A DNA stretch of 64,000 nucleotides. It comes from Urophycis tenuis (taxonomy: Eukaryota; Chordata; Actinopteri; Gadiformes; Phycidae). The stretch lies in the NCBI GenBank assembly GCA_036785325.1, contig JAXIVH010000017.1, forward strand, positions 2,356,557 through 2,420,556. Direction: 5' to 3'. Both the position numbers and the translations under genes were made by a program. The notes beneath the pieces were generated by a model, which was not told where the DNA came from, did no database searches, and was given only the letters and a program-made list of their open reading frames with translations. Positions 36,449 to 46,457 of the stretch are shown here, in pieces (positions within the stretch are counted from its first letter, which is position 1; each line of letters opens with the position of its first letter).

Positions 36449-37216
36449 TCCAGTCACAGGTACAGGCTAGCATGCCACTGCAGTACGGTTGGGGAGGATT
36501 TAATGCCCCACTGGGTCAGAGTATTCCTAATTATCATCTCTGTCCTTATTTATATTCTCATTTGGCACTGACGCAATGACCCCAGCTGTTGTCTGTTTAG
36601 TCCGATAGATATCTCTTGCTTAATAAAAGGACTGGCAGGCAGGGGGTGGGTGGGTGGGGGGGGGGGGGGGGGGGGGGCGTTGATACCACATGAACATCTG
36701 GCGCAGCCAAAGGGGCCTCCATCAGCATCATGTGCACACTTAACTGTTGAAATGGGCCTGATCCAAGATGGCTGCCGCGTGGTCGTCTTGTCGGATGGCG
36801 GCGAAATCCCTGTTCCCGCTGCGCGCCGTGGAGCGACGCCTGTACACTGACTGAACATATCACAAAAAACAACAGTTGAGAACGAGCAAAGCAACCGATG
36901 AGGCAAAATTCCGTCAGTTGACGGTCTCCTCGCATACCGGTGGCAAAGTTGATTTTTTTTTTTTTTAAAGATTTGGGATTTGGGGCGGATTGAATGTGGT
37001 TCAATCCAGCGGAGAACGGAGCGTTTTTTTTTTTTTTACCTCAGGCACCACAGCAGAAGGGGGGGGGGGATCAGGTTACATCCGCCCGACGCCACGATTC
37101 TGGAGGGCTATTTCAGGGCTCCATCCTCTGAGACTAATCAGTCGCTAGTCATCAGCGAGTCAACTCCAAACAAATGCGCTGTGGAGGCCGTGGCATAGGA
37201 AAGTATGAGTGGTGGA
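36449..37216. other. Non-coding, with a G22 tract
   Basis: Includes G22 at 36656-36677 and two poly(T) runs (36952-36966, 37024-37037). Several open frames cross the G tract and code for Gly or Pro runs. No gene is recognised. Confidence 0.5.
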
Positions 37217-37217
37217 A

Positions 37218-37288
<71 letters not shown>

Positions 37289-37299
37289 CATGTGTGTGT
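37217..37299. repeat. (TG)n microsatellite
   Basis: An uninterrupted TG array of about 31 units (37221-37282), ending in GCGCGCGCA and a short TG tail. Confidence 0.97.
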
Positions 37300-37377
37300 A
37301 CGTAAAACGTTGTCGTAAAGGTCATGAGCATATTTTTGATTATTTGGGTAGCCAACGCAGCAGCATGTAAACGTCCG

Positions 37378-37768
37378 ACACCACCAGCACCACTACAACC
37401 AGCACTACCACCAGCACCACCACCACCACCACCAACACCGACACCACCACCATCACCACCACCACCAACACCGACACCACCACTATACCACCAACACCAA
37501 CACTGACACCACCACCACCAGCACCACTACTACCAGCACCACCACCACCAGCACCACCACCACCATCACCACCACCACCAACACCGACACCACCACTATA
37601 CCACCAACACCAACACTGACACCACCACCACCAGCACCACTACTACCAGCACCACTACCACCAGCACCACCACCACCACCGACACCCCCACCACCACCCC
37701 CACCCCCACCGACACCATCACCACCCTCACCACCACCACCACCACCACCACCACCAGCAGCAGCAGCA
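37378..37768. repeat. ACC-rich satellite with 113-bp unit
   Basis: About 390 bp of CACCAC-type trinucleotide repeat with two near-identical 113-bp units: landmarks CTATACC at 37483 and 37596, CACTGACACC at 37501 and 37614, and CATCACCACC at 37451 and 37564. The 113-bp period is not a multiple of three, so no reading frame is preserved between copies. The array ends in AGCAGCAGCAGC. Confidence 0.9.
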
Positions 37769-39869
37769 TGCTAAACTCCGACTCGTAAACACACCCCCGT
37801 GCTCGCATACGTGACGAAATGTTCATTCTTCTCTCGGACCGGGGATCTTCAGCTGAAATCCCATCATCCTCATCTTCAGCCTCCAACGGGGCTGGCGGTT
37901 GGGGGGGAGGTGGGGGGAGGGTGGTGGTGGTGGTGGGTGCCGGCGGGGGTGAGTGGTGCTGCCAAGACAGGTGATGAATGCAACAATAACATGAGCAGTC
38001 TGGAGCAGAAAATGTTAAGCTCCCAAACACCACAGGCCCCGTTCCACTCCTCACAAACCAATTCCCCGAGACTTTATTTATTTCTTTTTTTTTTTTTTTT
38101 TTTTCCGTTTTCGAAAGCCCACTTTATATGTGAGGGAGGAAGAGGAGGGCTGGTTGGTTACCGAGGGAAATTACCATCAAAGCAGAAATGACAATTAGCC
38201 AGTACAGAGGGATAATAATGAGGCTGGATAGTGGCTCAGAGTCTGACTCGGTTCGGAGCCACTTGCGGCTGCTGCCGTGGCATTTTAATGCGCGCGGGTT
38301 TAAAAACCCGCGAGCGGCCCCCCCAAAGAAATTATCAAAAAGCGCCACCATGTTTACAGCACTGTGGGTCATTTACGAGTCGTTCAGGAGACAACGTGAA
38401 TACAGACATGGGTCGATCAGGGGCAAGCGATTTAGGGGCTAAGCAACGTTCTCCAAGATGCCTGGGCTACAAATAGATACACGACGTGGATGTCGGGAAT
38501 CAAACCCGGTAACTAAGGACGGGGGGGGGGGGGGTTGAATGGAAAGCATCCCATCCACGAAACAGCCCATGCCTGACGGTAAAACTAAACCATAAATTCA
38601 TTGTATTAACAAAATGCGAAAAGCAAAGCTATATTATGTTATTTGTCAAAATAGGATGTACTCACCCCCCAAAGCGAGTCAGGATGGGGGGGGGGGGGGG
38701 GGGTTGGGCTGGGGGGGTGTGAAATGAGGGGGCTGCAATGTCATCCGAGTTCAGTATTGTGTGACAGCTGAGCTGGCTGGAGCAAATATTTGGCCTCACC
38801 TTTTGGGGCCAGGATTAAGGGGGTGTAGAGGCAAACATACAGGTGTTCCAGCTGCGCAGGGTGAGCTCGTGGTAAGCCGGCGTGAAAAAAAAGGAAAGGA
38901 AAAATAGGGGGTGGTGGGCCCGGGGGCTGAGGGGAGAGAAGGGAAGGGGGGAGTGGGGGGGGGGTTGAAGCTCTCTCACTGCTAACCTAAGCTCTGTGTG
39001 CTGTCGGGATAAACAGGTACAAGCCATTCAGAGACACACACGCACGCACGCGCACACACACACACACATACACACACACACACACGCGCGTCCAGGGGGG
39101 GGGGGGGGGCGCCGTCAGAGGGCGGTACCCCGCCGGCCGGGGGCCACAGAAATAGACCCAGACGGACAGGACCAGAGTCTGGACTTCAGAGCCCTCCGGG
39201 AGGCGGGGGGGGGGGGCGATGGGGGTAGGGATGACCACCAGACTATTGGGGATCCAGAGAGATAGAGTGAGGGAGTGTAGGGCGGCTGGGAGGGGGCTAG
39301 CTGGGGGAGATGGGAGACTACCCTAATCTCCACCGGGGGCTTAGAGGGACGGAAACGTCCTTATTCTTGGCGTAGAGACAAAGGGTGTGTGTGTGTGTGT
39401 CTGTGTGTGTGTATGTGAATGCATGATTGTGTGTGTGTGTGTGTGTGTGTGTGAGACAGTGTTATTTTTCACCTATTGTTTGGTGCCCACACATGGAAAA
39501 GTGGTCACGCCACAGTGGATTTAGTGTGTAATTTTTTTTTTGTCGTGGTGGCGGTTGTTGTTCTTCCTCGTCTTCAAAGCCACATTGGCGAGAACAATCG
39601 TCGCCGTGGGTTTTTTGTGCGCCGTCTGACCTAACCGTGTGACCATGTAGATCTGGACGAAGGTGGATGGGTACGGCAGGTGGCCAGATGCGATTCGTAT
39701 GCACAACGCATTGTCCTGTATGTTCTGTACCGCCATGCAGTGCGGCGGGCGCGATGCAGCCTGAGGAAATATGGAAGGCGTACTCTGTGCAACTCGCTCT
39801 GCGTTTCAAACGCAGACCAAAAGCGGCTCATGCTCACCGCGAAGCTACGAAGATCGATAGTTAGCGCAA
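37769..39869. other. Non-coding, with G runs and short CA/TG arrays
   Basis: Contains a poly(T) near 38087-38104, G14 at about 38521-38534, G18 at 38686-38703, a CA array at about 39038-39088, a G run at about 39096-39109 and TG arrays at 39386-39415 and 39430-39452. GGGAATCAAACCCGG at 38496-38510 resembles an inverted B box and may be a SINE remnant. No coding gene is recognised. Confidence 0.5.
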
Positions 39870-39870
39870 C

Positions 39871-39916
<46 letters not shown>

Positions 39917-40364
39917 TACATACGCCTGCACGCGCATACACACACACACACAAGCACACAAACACACACATAGGCATATACTCACAAACACACATACATA
40001 CGCGTACACACACACACACACACACAAGCACACACACATGCATAGGCATATAATCACAAACACACAAACATACACATACACACGCACACACATACATAGG
40101 CATATACTCACAAACACACACATACATATGCATACACACACACACACATGCATAGGCATATAATCACAAACACACACAAATACACATGCACACACACACA
40201 CATACATAGGCATACTCACAAACACACATACATACGTGTACACACACACACACACACACATACATACGCATACACACACACATAAACACACACACACACA
40301 TACCCACACACACAGCGCACACACACAAGCACACACACATATAGGCATATACTCACAAACACAC

Positions 40365-40420
<56 letters not shown>
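39870..40420. repeat. CA array with a TAGGCATATA-TCACAAACACAC minisatellite
   Basis: Pure CA runs at each end (39873-39911, 40372-40420) flank a region where the core TAGGCATATAMTCACAAACA recurs at 39971, 40043, 40097, 40153, 40207 and 40342. Intervals are 72, 54, 56, 54 and 135 bp. The long minus-strand Cys/Val frame is a repeat translation. Confidence 0.9.
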
Positions 40421-40422
<2 letters not shown>

Positions 40423-40725
40423 TATTACAAAATATTATGCTTTTATAATAACATTAAGTGACCAAAAAGGCGACTTCATTGCAATTTGGATTCATGGCTT
40501 CATAACACTTTAAAAAAAAAAAAATTGTAATACGAAATGCCGGCTTGGTACTGTAAAATGACTCCCTTTTAGTTTCACATACAAGACGCTCTTTATCATC
40601 TTGTAAACTTATTATGTTTTGATTAATTCAGAACTCCCTGCTTTGCTTCAGTAGAGTGTGAAATGCACTTTCCCTTTTGTAGTTTTTCAATTTCTATCAT
40701 TGAGAGCAATGGGAAAAGAATGAGG
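40421..40725. other. Non-coding, no feature identified
   Basis: Unique AT-rich sequence between two dinucleotide arrays, with a poly(A) at about 40511-40523. Confidence 0.5.
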
Positions 40726-41000
<275 letters not shown>

Positions 41001-42231
41001 ACACATGGATGTCGGGTGTAATTAAGAAAGTGAAGTATTGGAGGCGGCACTGCCTTCACCAGCTATAATTCATCAAACATGGCCTTAATTAAATTGTTTA
41101 CACAGATGTCCACACACGCTGGTAACTGAAACAGTCGCTCTGCGCTGACTAGACCACACCGTCACCGCCGGACTCACAAAGTTGCGTTTTTTTTCTTTAC
41201 GTGTCTTTTGCGTTTAGCGAGTTGCAGTCGCGGTATTTTTCCGCCAAAATATAAAATGTCCCCTCCCCCCCCCGCCCCCCCCCACGCTTCCCCGAACGGA
41301 CTTAGTTATGAGCCGTCAACGTTAACTACAGACGAGACAAGTAAAAAGTTGCTTTATCGCCGGGGAAATCTTGTGCATTAAAAGTGACAAAGAAATATTG
41401 GCCGTTTAATCTATTTTTTGACGCTTTTTTTTTTCTTTTTTATCACGCCGAACAAAGTTTTGATCGATGGATTCATAAAAGTCGAGATAAACTCGCTGGC
41501 TCCTTCTCACGCAGGGTAATGCATTGTATGCTAATGTCATGCTAATGCGCTAAATATTTCTTTTCAACGGGGGGAGTTCGAAACATATTGACACGTGTGA
41601 GCGAGGGGGGGAGGGGCTCTCGTCTCACGTTCGCATGCACACACACACACACACTGTTTCTGACATTTCTTTTAACAGAACCTGCCATGTTTAGTCAAAG
41701 GAGACACTCCAAACCTAACAAACAACCCCCCCCCCCCCCCCCCCACACAAAATCTCTAAGCGGTTCCCTTCAAAAATAAACCCCCCGCCGACAACAGAGA
41801 AAGCCCGTTAAACAATGCTGAAGGTATTTTGTGAGTTGCACACATCCTTCATGGGAGCCAGTGGAATCAGTCACCCACCACCACCACCACCACCACCACC
41901 ACCTCCGTCACTCTCTGTTATTAGACCCTGGGTTTCTCCTGCAGCCCCCCACGCCCGCCGCTAAATGCCAGCCGTGTCAGTGCTCATGCTAACCCCCCAA
42001 CCCCATGGAGGAACCCCTCTCCTCCCTTCCCCTCACCCCGCTATCTCCCTCCCACGTTGTGCCCTCAGCTGCTTCCAGATACCCCCCCACGGTCCCCCGG
42101 GCAGCCCACCAGGTCGGACCAGTGCTTGGTCCGCTCACCCAGAGCCCCCCCCCCCCCCCCCCCACCACACCCCCCTCGCCCCCCCAAAATCCAATGCCTT
42201 ATCTCTGGGCTTAAGGGCTTTCTGTCACTAC

Positions 42232-42263
<32 letters not shown>

Positions 42264-42280
42264 TGCCTGCTGCTTAGTCG
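41001..42280. other. Non-coding, with C runs and CCA repeats
   Basis: Contains C19 at 41726-41744, a (CCA)n run at about 41876-41901, C19 at 42145-42163 and a CA run at 42231-42262. Proline-rich frames are repeat translations. Confidence 0.55.
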
Positions 42281-42769
42281 ATTCACAACAACTGTCTCTC
42301 GCTCGCTCGCTCACGCCGTCCATCTGTCTTCGCTGTCTCTGTCTGTCTCTTTCTCTGTCTCCCCTTCGGTCTGTCCTTATTGCTGTCTGTCTCATCTTTC
42401 TCTCCCGGTTTCTCTCTCTGTTTATCTGTCTGTCTGCCTATCACCCTCTCTGTCTGTCTCTCGCTGTCTTTTTATCTGTTTCTATTACTGTCTCTCTCCC
42501 CCTTGTTCTGCATCATTCAGTCATTATTACTCTGTCTTTCTCGATGGCTTTCTGTCTGTCTCTATCACTCTCTCTCTGTCTGTCTCTCTACCTCTGTCTT
42601 CTGTCTGTCATTATTGCTCTCCCAGTTTCTCTGTCTATCACTCTGTCTCTATTTCTCTCTCTCTGAATTTCTGTCTCTTTTACTCTCTCTTTGTCTCTAT
42701 CTGTCTTGTCTGTCTGTCCCATCTTCTCTTTCTCTTTCTGTTCATCTGTCTATCGCTCTCTCCGTCTGC

Positions 42770-42806
<37 letters not shown>
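42281..42806. repeat. CTGTCT-type pyrimidine-rich simple repeat
   Basis: About 525 bp of degenerate TCTCTGTC/CTGTCTGTCT repeats, ending in a purer (CT)n at 42774-42804. The strand is strongly asymmetric, with pyrimidines on +. The open frames of 146-267 codons encode Ser/Leu/Cys repeats and are not genes. Confidence 0.92.
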
Positions 42807-42807
<1 letters not shown>

Positions 42808-43906
42808 GACGGGAAGATAACAATAGGCCATTGCAATGTATGAGTGAAGGTAAGGCTTGAGGGTAAGCATTAAGGATTCTTTTTGCTGGTGTTGGGAGTA
42901 GTACAACTCAGAATCACATGTCTGTGCTTACCGGTCGGCAGCAGTAGCAGTTAAAATCGCGGTCTGGCCCACTTTCAAAGAGAAGTTGACCTCATCAAAA
43001 TTCCTCCTTATGTTTTCCCTCTCCTGAAGATGACTGACAACCAATGTTTCTACGATATTTTTTTTTGTATGAAGCGTGAATACCCACTACAACTTTTTTT
43101 TTTAAAGCTACCACGTTTCCCTTTGTGTCAGAGAAAAACAGCAGCAACTGGAAGTCAGACCGTTTTTATTGTATCGGAACATGGGAGTCAAAGGTTTTTT
43201 TTGAGAGAGAAAGAACCTTGACAGTGCTTTTTTCACTGAGCTGGGGGAAAAAACAAAAAAACCCTGACACTAGAAAATTAGAATTTATATTTTAAATTCC
43301 ACAACATCCAGTCGGAACGCCGCGAGAAATCGCTTCACCTCAACACACTCGTGTGTGTGTGTGTGTGTGTGTGCGTTCATCACTGTTTGCCAGGGTTTAA
43401 ACAGTCACATCTTCAACGGGATAACCAAATGAGCGCTTCATTCTTCAAGGTTCAGTGCAATACCTGCAAATTAGTTTCCCCCCAGTTTCAAGACCCCGCT
43501 TGTCATAAAACATTTCCCCCATTTGACAAATATCATTATTCCGGGTAATCTGCGGGATATTTGGCACGTTTTGAGATTGTTTTCAGACTGAGAGGATTTG
43601 TATATATTAAAACGGATTAATCGCAAACCATTTCAATTACACTCGCCGCTTCTGCTCTGTAACTGCCGAAATCCATGGCAGTCATTTTTTGCTGGATATA
43701 TATATATATATATATTATCTCTCTCACACACACACACACGTGCACACACACATTGGCGGCCCCACACTGGCACAGCCTATGGAGAGGAGTGAACACGGTC
43801 AGAGTCAAGCAGTGTTGGGGCTGCCATGGCGGTAGATGATGGACGGCGCTTTGAGCATAACATGAGAGTGGCCGTGATGGATTAAAATGTGTGGACCGTG
43901 CAGCAG

Positions 43907-43947
<41 letters not shown>

Positions 43948-44940
43948 CGGACACATACCCCCCCAATGCGTATATACGAAACGGAGGAGGACATGCAACA
44001 GTTTGGTTGATTAATTGGACGTCATTTTATTAAAGGGGGGGGGGGGATTTATTGATGAGCTGTTTATGGAAAGCCGAAGGTCATTCCCCCATTCAAATAT
44101 GGTAAATGCATGCATGCATGGCATCACCTACTCAAACACTCCTCACCCTTTTAACATTGAGGAAGTAGGGCCATAACGCACACACACATGCAAGCACACA
44201 CACACACACACTTACTTAATGCCTCGTCTTTCTCTTTTGACATGTGCACACACAAACACTGCCATCTTCCGTATGACTCATTTAACATCAATGCACGGAG
44301 GAAACTGCTCACTGTCGCATGATTCACTCAGTCCTTTGGTAACTCATGCCTGTCATTTCAGACTCAGTATGTACCGCAGACATCTCTGTAAACATCTCTG
44401 TCTGGTTTCTTTTGGTGTCCGCATGTGTAATGCTGCTGCTCGGTATTTCTATTATATTGAGGATCAGGGGCTATTTTGTAACCAAGACGATGCAAGATTT
44501 ACATCGATATTTCGAAACATCCACGTGATAATATGTGAAGAATGTTTTCTGAGTCAAATATACATCGCGCCAACAAATTCACAACGGGGCCAGGATAAAG
44601 TGCCAGGGTAAACAGGTGACGAAGACAATGGGAATGAACGAAGTGAAACACACGATCGACGACGCAACTCAAACTCGAACGAGACTCTCTCGGGTGGCGC
44701 GGAGGGGAAAAAAAACCCAAAACGCACACACCTCAACGTCACGCGCATTTGAAAGCAACAATCCGAACATCATGTCATGTTCCCCCCCCGAAATCACTAA
44801 TTCACAGCCGCCCGGGGGGGGGTTAACGACCTGTGCTATTCCCGTCAGCACCCCCCCCCCCCTCCCCTGCCCCCTCATCCCCCAGTCTCCTCCACCACTG
44901 ATGCCCCCATGATCCCCGTGTCCATCAAAGAGACATTTTG
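42807..44940. other. Intergenic DNA upstream of the myosin light chain gene
   Basis: Contains a TG array (43351-43373), an AT run (43697-43714), CA runs (43722-43750, 43908-43946, 44177-44212) and short G/C runs. The 130-codon frame at 44219-44611 has no recognised domain. No second gene is evident. Confidence 0.5.
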
Positions 44941-45114
44941 GGCTTAATGCAGCTGGACCCGGGCTAATGACAGTAAGTAGCCCCGCCAGCCCCATGGCAG
45001 CAGCTGAGAACAATGCTTTGTGGTGACATCATGCAGGGCTGGGGGTCCATGGTGTGTGTGTGTGTGTGTGTGTGGGGGGGGGGGAATTCTATTTCAGGTT
45101 TCTTCCTTTTATAG
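44941..45114 (+). promoter_or_regulatory. Candidate distal promoter of the myosin light chain gene
   Basis: Non-repetitive sequence 307-480 bp before the start codon. It carries two CAGCTG E-boxes (44950-44955, 45001-45006), a CTAATGACAG homeodomain-like motif (44964-44973) and a CArG-like site CCTTTTATAG (45105-45114, one mismatch to CC(A/T)6GG). E-boxes and SRF-binding CArG elements are known regulators of striated-muscle genes, so these motifs fit the product. A TG array and G run (45050-45084) separate the E-boxes from the CArG-like site. Confidence 0.4.
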
Positions 45115-45201
45115 TGTGCCGGTGGACTGTGGCGTGGTGGTGGTGGGGGTGGGGGGAGGGGGGGCATGGTGACCCTAGGCGCCCATCCCTGGACCCGGCC
45201 A

Positions 45202-45209
45202 CATAAAAG
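45202..45209 (+). promoter_or_regulatory. TATA-like box
   Basis: CATAAAAG lies in otherwise GC-rich sequence 212 bp before the start codon. A start site about 25-35 bp downstream (about 45232-45240) would give a leader of roughly 185 nt with no upstream ATG. The leader contains a CA-repeat (45283-45324) and a C run (45365-45378). Confidence 0.45.
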
Positions 45210-45420
45210 CGTGGGGCCGGTGGCCGCGGTAGCTGCGTGCTTCGGAACCACCGCTCCCTCCGTCTCCTCCGTCCTGCTCCGCTCACACACACAGACACGC
45301 ACACACACACACACGCACACACACCGGAGACTACTCTCCTCCTCAAACCGGTAGCAACCGCCCACCCCCCCCCCCCCACCATCCGCACCCCCTCTCCACC
45401 CCGCCGCCGTCGCCGCCACC

Positions 45421-46035
45421 ATGGCACCCAAGAAAGCGGAACCCAAGAAGTTTGAGCCCAAGAAGCCCGAGCCCAAGAAGGAGGCGGCGCCGGCGCCAGT
45501 GGCCAAGCACGCCCCGGCGCCGGAACCCGAGCCCGAGCCGCCCAAGGAGCCCGACTTCGACCCCAAGAGCATCACGCTGGAGTTCAGCGGCGACCAGATC
45601 GAGGAGTTCAAGGAGGCCTTCACCCTGTTCGACCGCACGCCCACCGGCGAGATGAAGATCACGTACGCCCAGTGCGGCGACGTGATGCGCGCCCTGGGCC
45701 AGAACCCCACCAACGCCGACGTGCTCAAGGTGCTGGGCAAGCCGCGGCCGGAGGAGATGAGCACACGGCTGGTGGACTTCGAGACCTTCCTGCCCATGCT
45801 GCAGCACATCTCCCGGGCCAAGGACCAGGGCAACTTCGAGGACTTCGTGGAGGGCCTGCGCGTGTTCGACAAGGAGGGGAACGGCACCATCATGGGCGCG
45901 GAGCTGCGGCACGTGCTGGCCACGCTGGGCGAGCGGATGACGGAGGACGAGGTGGACCGGCTGATGGCGGGGCAGGAGGACGCCAACGGGTGCATCAACT
46001 ACGCCTCCTTCGTCAAGCACATCCTGTCCGGGTGA
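45421..46035 (+). CDS. myl4: Essential (alkali) myosin light chain, MYL4-type, intronless
   Basis: Complete 204-residue essential myosin light chain. Such chains wrap the lever-arm IQ motif of sarcomeric myosin heavy chain and tune contraction. The N-terminus (1-45) is the Lys/Pro/Ala-rich extension of the long A1-type isoforms, beginning MAPKKAEPKK, which contacts actin in the family. EF-hand-like repeats follow: a degenerate first loop (about 69-82, FDRTPTGEM), FDKEGNGTIMGAE (149-161) and QEDANGCINYASF (185-197). TPTGEM and the SG C-terminus match the atrial/embryonic MYL4 type better than MYL3, which has TPKCEM and ends in SS; fish orthologues are also called cmlc1. The start is secure: CGCCGCCACCATGG is an ideal vertebrate context and gives the canonical N-terminus. 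The whole protein comes from one exon, whereas the family normally has several coding exons. Almost all codons end in G or C. There are no disabling changes, so it is probably functional. Confidence 0.95.
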   Translation: MAPKKAEPKKFEPKKPEPKKEAAPAPVAKHAPAPEPEPEPPKEPDFDPKSITLEFSGDQIEEFKEAFTLFDRTPTGEMKITYAQCGDVMRALGQNPTNADVLKVLGKPRPEEMSTRLVDFETFLPMLQHISRAKDQGNFEDFVEGLRVFDKEGNGTIMGAELRHVLATLGERMTEDEVDRLMAGQEDANGCINYASFVKHILSG

Positions 46036-46110
46036 ACAGGAGGAGAGACGGGGCGCGCGGGGTGGGGGGGGAACGCCCAGCAGGACTATGTTAGAGAAAA
46101 AAAAAGATTT

Positions 46111-46180
46111 AATAAAAAAAAGAAACGCTCCTCTAGTCTGGACCCTCACTTCACTTTTTTTTGTCTTTTTTGTTCTTTAG
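46111..46180 (+). terminator. Poly(A) signal and T-rich downstream element
   Basis: AATAAA at 46111-46116 lies 76 bases after the stop codon. A T/GT-rich element (about 46153-46178) follows, typical of a downstream cleavage-factor site. The predicted 3' UTR is therefore only about 90-100 nt. An A-rich stretch surrounds the signal (46097-46121), but there is no long poly(A) tail of the kind a recent retrocopy would carry. Confidence 0.65.
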
Positions 46181-46405
46181 GAAGGTGAGCGCTTTCAACG
46201 TGAGTCGATATTTTTGTCCCGGGACGAATGCAGAAAAATGTACTAAGAGTTACACACTCACACACATCGATGCAATAAAATGCTGCTGAGATGACAGACT
46301 ATCCACGTGACATGAATAAACGGCGTGTAATCACCGACCTGCCTGGTAGAATGTTCTTTTTCTCTGAGAGTCTGAGGGAAGTTTGGAGGGAAAGCCCTGC
46401 TCACA

Positions 46406-46406
<1 letters not shown>

Positions 46407-46454
<48 letters not shown>
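46407..46454. repeat. (CA)n microsatellite
   Basis: An uninterrupted CA array of about 24 units, 370 bp after the myosin light chain stop codon. Confidence 0.96.

Positions 46455-46457
<3 letters not shown>

Noticed and set aside
39971..40365. CRISPR-like array (regularly recurring core with spacers)
   Set aside because: The 'spacers' are CA repeats, spacing is irregular, and the genome is eukaryotic.
39845..40420. 191-codon Cys/Val-rich minus-strand frame
   Set aside because: It is a translation of the CA/TG array.
42057..42860. 267-codon Ser/Leu/Cys-rich frame
   Set aside because: It runs through the C19 tract, a CA run and the CTGTCT simple repeat; there is no domain.
44964..45998. 344-codon minus-strand frame across the myosin light chain gene, plus overlapping frames at 45343-46149 (-) and 45672-46094 (+)
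   Set aside because: These are shadows of the GC3-rich myosin coding sequence; their compositions are low-complexity Ser/Gly/Arg/Ala and no domain fits.
45189..46145. CTGGACCC at 45189-45196 and 46138-46145 as a target-site duplication of a retrocopy
   Set aside because: The left copy lies upstream of the TATA-like box and the right copy is not next to a poly(A) tail, so it does not fit retroposition; an 8-mer match is plausible by chance in GC-rich DNA.
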